Source: Acanthornis magna (Eukaryota > Chordata > Aves > Passeriformes > Acanthizidae). Taken from it: DNA of 64,000 nt. The DNA is taken from contig JAWUZG010000056.1 of NCBI GenBank assembly GCA_036785705.1, positions 2,853,001 to 2,917,000 on the forward strand, given 5' to 3'. This document shows positions 13,901-26,400 of this stretch, piece after piece. The notes below the pieces were generated by a model. That model did no database searches. It had not been told where the DNA came from and saw nothing but the letters and a program-made list of their open reading frames with translations. How positions within the stretch are numbered: the stretch's first letter is position 1; every line of letters begins with the position of its first letter. Position numbers and translations under genes: made by a program.

Positions 13901-16100
13901 GAGTGAGTGTGCTCAGAGAAGGGAGGAACAGAGCAGTCTCAAGAAAATGCACAAATCCTCTGAGCTTTGATACTCTTGCTCTGAGTTGGGTGGAATATCT
14001 TATGTGGTTTCTTTGGTTTTTTTGTCCCTTTGACAACTTCAGGACAACTTTGATAAACTGAAATTCTGAGAACGGTAAGTGTGTTTGCTGTGCAAAAAGT
14101 AGGTGAACTGTAGTTCAGTGGTTAAAAATCCCCACAAACCTTAGAAGTTAAATTTGATTGCAAAGCAGCTTTATAGCAGGAGTAATTCCATTGTCAGCCT
14201 GTCAGTAATCCAGGTAACAGGCTTGCTTGGCTTTGGAGAGCCAATAACAAAGCTAGTGGGCCTATGCTTAGGTTGCCTAACGTTTTAAAATGAGATTTCT
14301 TTTTCCCACCCCCTTAGAATAACACATTTATTGTTTACAGAATGCTTTTACAATTCAGCAGGGAGAAATTTATGTAAAAAAATGTTTCACCTGTATTCTG
14401 TTCAGTTTTATTTGAGTTAAAGTGTTAAAATTATTGCCTCCCTTTTTTATTTTATGCTGCACATGAGGAAGTTGGGAGCCTGCTTATTTAACAAATGGGT
14501 GAGAGAAGAATCGGCTTCTAGCTGCCATCAGCATTCAATACATGCTGAAAGCTGCAGAAAAGCCAGCAGGGAGATGCTGTGGTGTCTGCAGAGATCAGTG
14601 TCCCATCTCAGCTGATCCTGGAGGTGTGGCTCCCAGCATGCCTGGCTCTTCGGGAAGAAGTAGAAAAGGAATTCCATGTGTTCTCTGGCAGAGGAAAACA
14701 AAAATTTAACATACGAATCTCCCACCCCTGATTTCCAGCCTAACATTTGCTACTGTTGAGTTTCCTTCCTATTTCATTCCTTAGCATAAATTTAGCCTAT
14801 ATTTAGCTGACTGGTACTTTAAGCTTATTTCTCAGATGATTCCTGGCTCTCTGAGCTGTATCATGACACCCTTTTGCCTTGAACCAGAAAATAGATATTG
14901 CACACCTTTGAAAACAAATGTACCCTGGGCAGGAGACAGCCCTGTTGCTGGGCTCTGTAGCGCCACAGGGCAGCCCAGCAGCAGGAGTTCCAAGAAGGCC
15001 CACACAACCCCCAAAATGGCATTAATGTTTAAGAACATTTCCAACAAGGATTACTTTTTCCATATCAGTCAGCTCCAGTCTGTATGGTAGAAATTACTTC
15101 CACAGTGGAATCAACATGAGTCTTTTCTTAAAGTGTAGCCATTTAATTGAGACAGCAATTACTTTACATACACACCAAAAAATGTCTGATAATCCCTCCA
15201 AGTTTTGTTTTTTACACAAATTGGTCTTCTGATATTATTTTCTAGTGATTTCCAAATGTATTTATTTTTTTTAATTCTCTAACTGCAGTCAATACCTATT
15301 CATTATGATGGAGGTACTTTTTGCTGGATATGGTTTAAAAAAAAAAAGAAGAAGAAGAAAAAATCAATACCAGGTAGTCTCTCTTGATGGCAATTACCCT
15401 TTCTAGGTATTCTTGTTATATTCATAAAAGCAATAATTGAAAGCATGTGAATTAATCCTTTATTTGCGTCTGTCAGTCACAGAAAAATGTTTCCATGTCA
15501 GGCTTCTGGCAAGACAAGAGGGCTCTATTTAGCCATGAAGGCAGAAAATTCCTTGCTACTTACTGTGACTGCTGAGTGTGCAGGTGCTTAAGCAGGCACC
15601 ATCTTCAGGTACCCAGGGCAAAAGAGGGAATAACTGCACAACTTTGAACAAAGAAAACTTTGAATATCATTAGTTGCACGCTGTGAATGCACAGCCTGGG
15701 TGGGCACAACAGGGTGTGCTCGCTCAGCATTGAGAGCTGACCTGCACTTCATTCATAACGTGGCCATTTTTGCCATTCCCTGATGTTCCCAAGTGTTAGC
15801 TGTTTACTGTGCTTGCTCTCAAGTATTTGTTTGAATATGGAAAGAAGGCATTAGAATGATAGGTCATTAATGAGGTAATTCTGTGCTTCATTTCCCTGCT
15901 GTCTGTGTTACTACCTTGTGAGATAAGCCAGCAAAATGAAAACACACTGTCTGGTGTGACAATTTCCTGTGACAAAATCACTACAGCTGCAGCCACTATT
16001 TCTGAATCAGAGGAGATGTTACATTAAGTAACAATGACTCCCTAATTCCATATCTTCTGTTTCAGCTGCCCTGGTGGTGCAGGCTGCAATGGAAGCTTAC
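10901..16100. other. Non-coding stretch, no gene seen
   Basis: It holds a TATAAAAGG box-like string (10962-10970) with no supported gene behind it, and patches that look conserved (13560-13700, 14300-14480, 15110-15300) because they are AT-rich, TAAT-rich and repeat-free. Both strands are open at 13716-14061 without recognisable protein content. Confidence 0.5.
15337..15363 (+). repeat. A-rich/(GAA)n microsatellite
   Basis: A11 followed by GAAGAAGAAGAA and a further A run; a pure purine tract. Confidence 0.8.
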
Positions 16101-16104
16101 TTAC

Positions 16105-16129
16105 CTTCAACTTCAGTTTTTAGTTTTAT
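16105..16129 (-). other. Exon-like 25-nt segment on the - strand
   Basis: Read on the - strand, acceptor GCACTCCTCAG precedes 25 nt and a consensus donor AAG|GTAAGTAAGC. One phase is open (IKLKTEVE); the others have stops. The pyrimidine tract is weak. It is listed because the donor is one of the best on this strand. Confidence 0.1.
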
Positions 16130-18921
16130 CTGAGGAGTGCAACCATCAATTCAAATTATTCAGTGACTATATTAAACATTATCACATGGAAAATAATAGG
16201 ACTAGGAGAATATTGAATGCCTCAGGGTGATGTGACTTCGGTATTATTAAATATTGATTGAGAGCATGCATTTAGGTTAAGATAGGGTTTCAAAGGAACA
16301 AAGAAGGCTTGAGATTTTCAGACAGGCCTGCTCACATTTTAGGATGTTCTATTCTTACTCATTTTCTAGGGAGGTAGCATTCCTTTTTCCTGAATTCTTA
16401 CGCAGATGTTTTGACTGATATGGGAAGAAATTCTGGCATAATTTGTTCTCTGCAAACTATTATCATGGCTAGACAACATTTCTTGCTTCAGAATTTAAGT
16501 TTGGGGTTTGCCCTTTAAACAGGGTTTAATTCTTGCTTTGCAAATAATACCTCCTTTGGTTCAGCAGCAGGAAATCAGTGTTAATCGCAGGGATTGCCTT
16601 TTGGTTTTTACTGTTGTTCTGTTTCCTCCAGAGGAGTAATGTATTTTTCCAGAGAATACATTCTGCTGACCACACAGTACAGTCTCCAGATTTCTGTGAA
16701 GCTGATGTTTCATAAACCATGTAAGCCAAAACCCTCAGGCCCTGTCTTTCTGTAGTAAGGTGGTTGTTAGAATATGATAAGAAAACATTCCTTCTCCCAC
16801 AACACAGCCTATGGAGGAAGCCTTAGAGACTGCCATCCTTAGATTGGCCCTGACTTGGGAATAGTGCCCTCCAAATGTTAATTATCTGAGAATCTAGTGA
16901 CCATTAGGAACTAATTACCAAGGTGCCTTACAGATACATGAAGAACGTATGAAAAATTCAAGGATAACTTCATATCTTGCTACAAAAATTAAGGTAGAAG
17001 TAATTTCTGCTGTTATGTATCTCTGTTATTCATACCTCTGAATCTAAGAGGGGAGCACATCTACTTTTATATTTGCAGAGAGGATGTATGGCTAGAATGA
17101 ATCCAAAGGATCAAGGAGAAAAAGAAGTGATGTCTGTAGAGTCCTTCCTTTGAGGGCAGACTTTAGAGAGGCTGTTTTCTGGATCTTTTCACTCCTCCAG
17201 ATTGGTTGCAGAGTCCACTTTTAAAATATTTTCGCTACCAGATTTTCTTGTGAAATCACTGCATGTGTTAACATGTCAGGTTAGCTGGAGATTTAAAGTT
17301 GGCTTCACGCATAGCCAGGAAGCCTTCATCCAGGGGGGAGCACCCTCTCCTGGGCCTTGCTCATTTTCTGCAGCTTGGCAAGAGATCAGACCTGTTTCTA
17401 AGTCATTGGAAATATCATAGCAATGTGTGCCCAGTTGCCCAGGAATGTAGGTGAGCCCAAGTAGGGGTCTGCTGTGGAATGAAGGTATGTTGAGAATTTA
17501 GTTTGCTGGCTACAGTAATATCCCACGTTTATTAAATGAAATATGAAATACAGATGGAAGTCATCACAAAGACGTATGGCCAAGTTTCACTGCTGAAGTT
17601 GGTGCAACACACTGATTTATACTGGAGATTAATTTCACTCCTAAACAGAAGAGACTTTTGGGGAAGAAAAGGAGTGTACCACCCAGCACTGTCAGAATAA
17701 AAGAAAATCAGTGTGCTAATTGGAATGACTGATGACAAAAAATTCAACTATCTAAATATTTTGTCTGATTTTTTTATAAATGAGAGTTAAACTGCTATAT
17801 ATAAAGTAGCTACAAACCCTAAAATAGCTGTTCAAGAACAACTAGCAAGAATTAGCAATCAAATCATTGTACATGTGAAAGTTATTACCGCTAAAATATA
17901 AAAAAAAATTTAGATCAGGGTTAATTATAAGATGATGCAGTAGTATAATTAGTATTCTTCCTATGGAGGATTATGGGTCCTTCTAAATGCCCTTTTTGAT
18001 TGCCTTCTTCCCTTTTTTAATTTCCTCCTTGTCCTTTTTGATTATCTACCCCATGACCCTCAGGGCTCCTAAATGTAATACAATTGGAATAACATTTTTG
18101 TTAGAGGTGTTTTTTTATATAGGCTATTAACCTCTTGCTTACCAAGCACTGAGAAATTCTTTTCTGTGAGAGCTCCAGGAACCACAGAGGGACTCGCTGG
18201 AATCCCTGGAGTTTTTATGTAGTGCAGCTTCTTGCCTGTCCCAAAGCAGTCTCCAAGGATATGTCAGGAACTGATCTGCATGAGAATGAGCAGAGAGAGA
18301 GGAGAACTTCCTTGGGGTGTATTTTACATCTTGGCAAGATAAGATCTAGTGGATCTTCGATATTTCCAAGGCTGCTTCAGTGGTCTGACTGCAAGCTTTA
18401 GGGTTTAATAGAAAAGACTATTGTCAATTATCCTTTAATAGGATTTTTGGAATATTCTTTCTTATTATTATTACCTTTAAGAGTAATAGGCTGAGATTTT
18501 TTTCCAGAGTGTGTGTTTTTCACCTCTTCGATATCCATAAGAGGACAGCAGGATCTAACACTTCAGTCCAGTTTGGAAAAACAGGGGTTATTTCCTTTTT
18601 ATGTTTCCTCCGAGTGGACTAGTTTGTTTTGTTCGTTCAGAGAGCTGGGTGCAAGAATGTCATCATTGCCTGTTTAATCCCAGCATGAAGGAGTTTGTAG
18701 AAGCTCATCTGAAGAAGGAAAGACAGCGATAAATTCTTAAATAATTTCTGTACAAAAGTAGTATTAGTTGAGGTGTTAGTGTTAAGTAGTACTAAAGAAA
18801 GCAATCCTAGCCAAAGAGCACAATTACTCTTTTGTGTGGAAGAAGACACTGATGGGAATTTTGGAAAAATGTTACATGGTAAAATTAATACTTTTTGAAT
18901 GAGATTAAGTGCACCTTACTG

Positions 18922-18963
18922 TGGGTTTGGGTTTGGGGTTTTTGTTTTTGTTTTTTTTTTTTT
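18922..18963 (+). repeat. G/T-rich low-complexity tract ending in T13
   Basis: GGGTTTGGGTTTGGGG runs into TTTTTG units and a 13-T tail. Only three G-runs are present, so a four-run quadruplex is not supported. Confidence 0.75.
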
Positions 18964-19900
18964 GAGGAAGAAATTTCATTCTTTTTTTAGTCTTGAACTT
19001 TCATGCCAATAGAATATTTGTGTCACATGGACAATATACATTTGCTCTAAGTCATTGGCTGCCATGCTTAAAACATTCTTGGGTGTCTGTACTCATTTTT
19101 GAGGTATTTTAGAATGAAAAGATTGGTTTTTCCGGCTGCCAGACCTGGAAGCCTAGGTAGGAAGGCTGCTGGGAAGTTTTCCAGTGCTACATCTCAGCAG
19201 AGATCTGGGCAGTGCTGAAAATGAGTAGCTTGGCCATGGCACCAGTAGACTCTAAACCTTTCTATTGGCATGTCCCAGTTAGAGCTGAGCTAGGAAGGTC
19301 TGGAGCACCCTTTTCTTACAGTCCAACTTTAGTCTCATCACTCCTCCTCTCCTGTCTCTGGTTCTGTCTCAGAACGGTGCGGTTCTTTTGGTTGGTTTGT
19401 ATGAAGCTTGTGAAACCGAAAGAAGGAAAAGGAGCAGACGGCACGTCGTTCCTGGAATACACTGGCATCGTGCTCTCAACATGAAACAGCTCTGTGTGCA
19501 GAGCTCACAGCTTGGCTTCTTGGGACCAGCGTGCCCCTGCCTTGCTTTACTAGGTTCTCTACTTGATTCCAAAATCGGTGATTGCCATTTCCATCTTTGC
19601 TGCTTAAAAAAAATACCTTCAGCGGAAGATCAAGAAAAAGGAAGTAAGGAAACAAAAGAGTGCCTAATATCTGTATTTTTAGGGAAGTAGTAGGTATTTC
19701 CATCATTTTAAGACTTTCTTCTTTCTGTTCTGTGTTAACCAGAATAAATAATGTTTTGCTTTCCCCCAAGGCTGCGAAACAATAGAGTCTCTCTTGGTCT
19801 CAGACACTGCTGGTCGTGCACATCTAACAGAATTAAAGGCAAGGTCAAGACTCTGCATACACTGGCTCCGTTCGCCAAGGCTGACCGTGGGTTTAGGTTT

Positions 19901-19934
19901 GCCATGTGCATTACAGCCATGTGCATTCCAGCCA
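19901..19934 (+). repeat. 15-bp tandem duplication (about 2.3 copies)
   Basis: GCCATGTGCATTACA is followed by GCCATGTGCATTCCA and a partial GCCA. The two full units differ at one base. It looks like a small local slippage duplication. Confidence 0.7.
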
Positions 19935-20240
19935 GTCATCTTCTGTGGCTCAGTTGTTGTTTGGCAAGTGAGGGAACTGGAACGGGAGTGTTTGGGAGTG
20001 TGGGTGATTGAGGGGCTGACTTGAAAACAGTGCTGGAAGAAACCCACCCCAAGAGTTTGCCAAGGCAGTTCTGCAGGCTGGGCCTGCCTTTCTGCACTGT
20101 GTTCAAGGCCTTATGCCCTCTGTGCCAGCCACTGTCTTGCCAGCCTCTGATTCAGCAAGAAATTGGCCTTTTGCTGGTCTCTGGAAAGTTGCTTGTGAAG
20201 AAAATTGATTAAACTTCTTTTTTTAAATTTATTTTCTTAA

Positions 20241-20333
20241 GTTTTGGGGTTTGGTTTAGTTTTCTGGTTCTGTGATTTTGGTTTTCATTTGGTTTGTGGG
20301 GTTTTCTGTGTTTGTTGGTGGTTCTTTTTCCAG
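20241..20333 (+). repeat. G/T-rich low-complexity stretch
   Basis: Roughly 90 bases almost devoid of A and C in long runs (GTTTTGGGGTTTGG, GTTTGTGGGGTTTTC), ending in an acceptor-like GGTTCTTTTTCCAG. It has very strong strand asymmetry but no repeat unit in strict register. Confidence 0.6.
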
Positions 20334-20841
20334 TTGAAACATTTAAGCTCCTATGTTCTAGACTTGAGAGAGTTGTGAAAAGGCAGTGGTGATTGGCCTG
20401 TATTCCTTAAAATCCATGCTTTTAATTTCTTTCCTAATACACTGGTAGAACTCAAATGATTTTTTGTGCTTTCTACTTGGTTGTTAAATAAGTGATTTTA
20501 AGTTGAGGTTAATAAAGCCTGAGGAGCATTGTGAGGAAACACATGCATAGATGTTCACCTTCTAAGACCTAGATCAGAAGAATGATCCATATTTGTATAA
20601 AACAGGTTGTCTTGTCTTCAGTAATGTGTGAAGAAGACATGAGGTTAGGGGAGGATGGGCCCAGGGTTCCCCTGTGACCTGTGTTCAGAGGTTGTGCTGC
20701 AGAGGAGCTGAGTGACAGCTTGGGAGGGAGGTGGGGATCCAGGTCTTCAAAGGCCTGAGTCAGGACTTGTTGTGCATCTAAAGGCAAGGATTCATCTCTG
20801 CCAAGAGTGAGGATGAATGCCAAGTGTCCCTTTTGGCAGGG

Positions 20842-20853
20842 ACACTGCAGTGT
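20842..20853. repeat. Perfect 12-bp palindrome
   Basis: ACACTGCAGTGT reads the same on both strands. It is short, so it could be chance. Confidence 0.5.
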
Positions 20854-21117
20854 GTGCTTTTGAAGAGAAAAGCCTTTCTCAGGGCTGGGGGAAAAGTGGC
20901 GTTTCCTGGTTTTGGTACCTGTCCTTGTGGCTCAGTCTCAGAATTTGAAAGACAGTTTGATTCCAGCATGCTTTGCTTGACCAGCACAGGCAGATAATGC
21001 TTCTGAGAGCTGCACAGCCTTATCCAAACAGAGAAAAGCTCAATCACTGTGTTGGGTGCTCTACTGGACACCTATGCTATAGTCAGGACTCAGAAGGTTT
21101 TAGTTTGACATAAAATT

Positions 21118-21127
21118 GGGGGGGGGG
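21118..21127 (+). repeat. G10 homopolymer
   Basis: Ten consecutive G residues. Confidence 0.85.
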
Positions 21128-24100
21128 ATGGTACACAAGACAATTTTCCCCAAATTGAAACTCACAGAAGATAAGGAACACTGCTTGACACAGAAACCAC
21201 AAAAGCTGGGAAATTACAAATTACAGTTATTAGTCATTCTTTACTGGCAAGAGGAGGCAATAAAAACCCCCAAATGTTCAAATATGGTGTGGCAAATAAA
21301 GTGGCTTTTCTTAACAGAGGAGGCAGCAGTGGTAGGATCTGTTCATCTCGAAAATGTTGTGCCTGACGAGCAGACTACCAGTGGACTGCCCTTTTGAGAA
21401 GGTTTTGGCATGCATAAAATTCTTCTATTCCTTTGATAATAACTTGTTACTATAACTGTAGAGTTGGTCTGCTCTGCATTTTCTCTGGTTACACTCTGGG
21501 TATGGGAAATGATCTGTCTTTGTGACTTTCAAATATTTCAGCACTTTATTTCAATGATTCTGTTACCCATAATAAAAAGTGGGGCAAATCTTAGATCTGC
21601 CCAATTTAGCAGAAGATGTGGCAATTTAGCAAGAAAATTTGCTTATACTCTGGATATAATGAGGAATAGTATCCCTTTGCATGAGGTTGAGCTATGCAGT
21701 GTTTAGACAATCACAATATATTATTAAAAACTTTGATAAGCAGAATGATGTCTGTTCAGTGCATGGAAGCATTCCAGACAGAAAGGAAGGTAGGAGGCTG
21801 TGTGAGATGAATCCTTTAACAAGCTGTTTTCTCAGAGATTTTTCTGTGGACCAAAGAACATGAAAGCTGTGTTTAAAAATTTAAAGCCTTGGTATGTTCC
21901 GGGTCTGTGGAGCAGCAGAAGGAAGAAGCTTTTTACAGTGCTATAATTCCCTATCCAGCAGCTCTTTAAATTAAGATGTTTATGACATCTATCTGTACTT
22001 GATGGAATGCACATAGACTTGGTCATTAATTATTGCTTTTTTTCCCCAGTTATTATTTGTATTCAGTGGGTCAGGTGGTTATGATCCTGCTGTTGTCAGT
22101 GCAGTAAATGCTCTTGAACTTCCCCAAGAAATCCCCACCCAAACCCTTTCCCCCTCCCTGTTTATCTTTCCAGAGGCTGAGAATTTTGAGAAGGCAAAAT
22201 ATTCAACAGTGAGTTATGGAGCTTTTTTCCTAATGCAGACATTTAACAACTTCAAGCTGGCAGTGATCCCATCCACCTTAATCCTCTTCACACTTTGTGA
22301 GCAGTCAGCCGAGAGCAAGAGAGCACTAGGACTTAATAGACTGCAGTGTTTGAACTATGGCATTTGCGTTCGGCTTCCAGAACCAGCCCTAAGTGCCTAG
22401 TAAAACCCTACAGCTTTGCTTTCATTAATTAGAGACTCCTTCCACTGATTTGTGGAAAACATTGGCCAACATGTTCTTTCAGCTCAGTAAATATTTATAC
22501 AACTCGTGTATGATTTTTAGTAATGAATACAGCTCATTTTCAGTGCGTCCAAAGGAGGCACTTTCCAAATATTAACAAATTCCTTGTGTGACCTGTGCTG
22601 AACACGGCAATTCAGGTTAGGTAAAGTTAAATTTAAATCTTGTTGGTTTTTGAAGGTTTTTTGCTGAATTCGGCTTTGCCACGTCATCCTTTTTCATTGT
22701 ATTTGCCTGACGTTTGAGGGGAAAATGGAAAAAAACCCACAAACCAACAATTAGTAATTTAAACCAACTGGCCACTACCGTCACTGGGTATCTGTCAGCT
22801 GAATGTAGTGCCATGATGATGCTCGTTCAAAACCTAGCAGGATGTGTTTGTATGAGTTTATATGAGTTTTCTGGCATGTATTACCACCTTTCAAACTTGA
22901 TTGTTTTTGTCCTCACCTACAGAATCCCTGTGAGGCAATGTTACCCCTGTAATGCTGATGGAGAACAGAAATTGAATGTCTGGCTCATGGATGCATCCAA
23001 AACCTTGCCTTGGATGCACTGACCAAATTCTGTAGGAAAATACCTCTCCAGCTGTTGTTCACACAGATGGATTGAGCCACATATGGAAATCGCTGTTTTC
23101 TGTGTGCAGAAATGAAAGTGAGCACTGAAACATCGAATTCCGTTTTGGAAATATCACCAGAGCTGCTTGGAGAATTGATCCAGTGTTCTTAATTAGTTGT
23201 TAGTTGATTTGTGCTTTCAAAAGTCTCCCAAATTACTTTTTTGGGGTTTTTTTAGTTGTCTCTCCTGTGTCCTTTTCTTACCTTTTGTTTCAAGTGTTTC
23301 AATGCTTGGTTACCTCTGTGCAGTGCTACCGATGTTACCAAGTAATATGTTATTTTTATGTGAAGTGTCTTAGGTAGGAGTTTCTGGAAGCTTCTCATTC
23401 TTTAAATTATGCAGTTCGGGGATTTAAGAAAACACAAATACCTTAACTCTTTAAGGATTAATAGAACACTCTGTGCACTTTTTCCTGGGGATACTTGAAT
23501 TAGCATAAATATTTGGACACAAGAGAATGCTAAACTAACTCTGTCCGGTTTACTGCACTGTGGTGAGACAGACCCATCGTAGTATTTCTAAAAAAATAAT
23601 TCCTAGGGTAGCAAAACCATCATGTTGAAGTCTGCAGAACAGAAGAGCCAGATCCAGTCTGGGAACTGGCAGGGCTCAGCTACCCAGCTGATGACCCTGC
23701 TGAGAGCTGCCAGGGGATCCTTGCCTTGATCTCCAGCTAAGGATCACATTTCAGCCAGGATGACTCTTGTGTTACTAAATTTTACTATTTTAACATTGTT
23801 AGTTGCTAAATTTTCTGTATTCACCCTACAGTCCTACATCCACCTATAAGGATAGTCATCTGTAATTTCAGATTTTTAAAACTGAAGACATTTTTAATTA
23901 AATTATATTCTTCCTATCTTTTACCTTTTTAAGAATAAGAGGCACAGCTCTGTTGAAGTTGCCTACTGCTTGCTACTATCTTAGATAAACTCTGTTTCAT
24001 GCAGGAAATGCAAGAAATGTGAAGCAGATGTCGTTTTCTTACCGACTTTTCAACCGTGTACCTGCTGCATTCAGGGCTTTTGTTGACTACAGTTGGCAGT

Positions 24101-24484
24101 CGCCTTGGCCCTTTCAGAGAGACCAACACTTCACTGCTTCAAATGTAGGAAGTCATTTAAGCACTTGAAATGTTTGGATGAGAGTTTTCTTTAAATCAGT
24201 GAGACAGCGTGTGAGTTAAAAGTCAGTTTTCTTGATGAATGAGCCTGAAGAGCTCTCGCCCCGCCTTTGGATCTCGTTCATGCTCTGTGAGAGCAGTGGC
24301 AGGGGAGACATTTGCCCTGCTGCAGCTTGTTGGATTAGAGAGAACCCTTTGGTAGCAAATGTTGTCAATGCAGCAACTTTTGCAAGCACTAAATTTACTT
24401 ATGAGAAGTTCTGTTTTAATTGCCCCAGGACAACCCCTTGCATGTCATGCTTTTGCCTGGAGAAAGTTTTTTATATGGAAATAC

Positions 24485-24507
24485 TTTTTTTTTTTTTTTT
24501 TTTTTTT
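24485..24507 (+). repeat. T23 homopolymer
   Basis: Twenty-three T residues, the longest homopolymer in the window. It could be the poly(A) end of a - strand retroposed sequence, but I recognise no element next to it. Confidence 0.8.
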
Positions 24508-25484
24508 AAGATGGTATAGAGGATGTCTAGAGTTTGTCAAGCCAATTGATCCTCCAGGGAATGTGCTGACTTTCAGTATGTATGGAGGATTTTCAAAGCA
24601 GCTGAGCAAAATCCCTTCTCAGATAAGACGCTTTCTATTTTGTCAGTTAAGAGCATCTTCAAATCGAAATAGCTCAAACATAATCAAATCTCCCTTGCTC
24701 AATCCCTTGCCTTCTCCTCCCAACCCCCTACACAAGCCATCCCCAAAAGGATAATCCTGGCAGTGATGTCATTAGAATGAATTTACAGACCAGTGCTCAA
24801 TTTTCTTGTCTTGAGCTTCAGTTGCTAATGCTGTAAATTTGAGCTGCGTATGTAAAGGAGTCAGGTTATGCCTTTTTCCCACCCTTGTTTAATTTCCCTG
24901 GAGCCCTGAGAATAAATAATGTGGGATTATTTGGATATTTTCAGGCTTTTTTTTTTAACTGGTACACAGCTTCATATTGCTTCCAAACATTTGTAATAGC
25001 TTTTGCTGTATTCCTCAGGGACTCCTTGTCTTCAGGGAACAGAAGGTTTAAGGAGAGAATTTTGCTGGCTAAATGTAGTTAGAGATAGCTACAGTCTCTG
25101 GTAGGTGTTGTGAACGGTGATATGAAGTACAGAATAGACTGAAAAATAATCTATTTTAACAAAATTTCTCTGTTTTCTCAAAATAAATTTTTTTCATCCT
25201 GGCAATCCCCAGTGATTTTGACCTCTACAGAATATTTTGTAGGTGTTAAGAAGCATGAATGAATAAATTTGATCCAAATGTATCAAGAATCAGGATCCAT
25301 CTTAAAAACGTGATCATAAGGACGGACAAGGCAAAGAGAAGAAGAAACAGGCTGAATGAAGCTATTTGTGGGTAGGAGATTGTAATAGGTAGGAATGATG
25401 CAGATTGGCGCGGTGCTTGCACAGTCAGTTGATGGCAGAGCTGGAGTGTGAGTGCCATCCCTCAAGCCCCAGTGCCTCCTGCCC

Positions 25485-25640
25485 AGCCTGACCCGCGGAG
25501 CCGCAGCCTGGCAGGCTCAGCCCTGCTGTGTCAGTCACTGCCCCAGCTGCAGTCACACCAACGGCTCCCTGCCCACAGGCTGTGTGTACGGAGAGAGGTA
25601 CATGGCACCGAGAGCTGCCCTGCCTGCCGTGCACCGAGGG
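25485..25640. other. CpG-richer GC islet
   Basis: Eight CpG dinucleotides in about 145 bases, starting with CCGCGGAGCCGCAG. Open frames run on both strands, as GC-rich sequence allows, and no family is recognised. Confidence 0.35.
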
Positions 25641-25815
25641 GAACAAGGCTAAAGGCAGTCTGAAACGTGTGCTGCAAGCAGAATTTTTGCTTGGGGCTTT
25701 TATCTAAAATTAACTTTCTTTATTTGGTGCTAAGCTGATGTGCATATTGAAAGTGGTAAATACTTGTTCGAGATACTCTGCTGTGTTTTGAGTGTAATGT
25801 ATAAAAAGAAACCTT

Positions 25816-26400
25816 TCAGATCTGAAAGAATAAACAGGCAAGACTAACTTGGCCAGATATTTGAAAGTTGGTGGGCAGTGGGGCTGCCTTGCAAATCGCA
25901 TCCCACAGATCTGTGGGCGAAGCCTTGGGTGCACTGCAGTTGGAAATTGCAGTTTTGTAGTGATGGAACACCTGGTTTTGCTGTCGTACACAGTGAACAG
26001 GAACACATTTTCCTGTTAGCAGAGCTGCCAGCACACAGGGGTAACAAGTGCAGAGTTCCAGGTGATGTGGTGTGGTGTGGTCACTGAGTTTGTGTACAGC
26101 ACATGAATCTGTGCAGTCTTTTAGGACACTTCTTAACATAACCTGACCTTTGCTTCCCTTTTTATCCACATCAGGCATTTTCCTGCTTCTGAGTAGAGAG
26201 TTACAGAAAAGCTTCATTTCTTCATGGAAGATCTTTCCTAGGTCCAGGATGCTGCGAAGCATAACCATTAACCTTGCCATACAATTACAGGCATACCAGA
26301 GCCCTAATGGAAGTGAAAAGTACATCAGGGTGGTATCTGTGCTCTCTAATCCAATAGTTACAGCAAACGAAACCTCACCTTACAGTAGTAAAAAGGCCTT
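25816..26400 (-). other. Longest ATG-initiated open frame, function unknown
   Basis: On the - strand an ATG at 26323-26325 opens 169 codons ending in TGA at 25816-25818; the frame is already open from about 26400. The N-terminal part (MYFSLPLGLWYACNCMARL, then a basic stretch around RSRKMPDVDKKGSK) looks protein-like. The C-terminal half is cysteine- and histidine-rich without an ordered motif. AATAAA lies on the same strand at 25719-25724. The opposite strand is also open from 26150 to 26410 after a strong acceptor (CCTTTTTATCCACATCAG). About one open frame this long is expected by chance in a window of this size, and I recognise no family. It is probably not a gene. Confidence 0.1.
25902..25917. 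repeat. Perfect 16-bp palindrome
   Basis: CCCACAGATCTGTGGG is an uninterrupted palindrome. Flanking TCG (25896-25898) and CGA (25918-25920) extend the symmetry after a three-base bulge. It could extrude as a short hairpin or bind a dimeric factor. Confidence 0.6.

Larger units (their letters stand above)
16130..20240. other. Non-coding stretch, no gene seen
   Basis: Plain sequence with the G/T tract at 18922-18963 and the 15-bp duplication at 19901-19934. Several overlapping frames of 60-114 codons at 19200-20200 reflect locally higher GC and resemble no family. Confidence 0.5.
20334..25484. other. Non-coding stretch, no gene seen
   Basis: At 20571-20938 the - strand carries an open frame of about 120 codons without an ATG near its start. 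It is preceded internally by an acceptor-like CACTTTTCCCCCAG and overlapped by another 97-codon frame. No family is recognised. The patch 22410-22620 (TTCATTAATTAGAG and similar) is conserved-element-like. Confidence 0.5.

Noticed and set aside
14041..14073. Strong acceptor (TTTTTGTCCCTTTGACAACTTCAG region) with GTAAGT donor, 33 nt
   Set aside because: All three phases contain stops, so it cannot be a coding exon; there is nothing to support a non-coding one.
14955..14985. CTCF-like CGCCACAGGGCAGC
   Set aside because: Lacks bases of the consensus core; too poor a match to call.
18922..18940. GGGTTTGGGTTTGGGG as G-quadruplex or telomere-like repeat
   Set aside because: Only three G-runs, and the unit is TTTGGG, not the vertebrate TTAGGG.
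20571..20938. Open - strand frame of about 120 codons after an acceptor-like site
   Set aside because: No ATG near its start, overlapped by another long - strand frame, no recognised domain; it fits local GC content.
24485..24507. T23 as the tail of a processed pseudogene on the - strand
   Set aside because: No coding remnant or target-site duplication recognised next to it.
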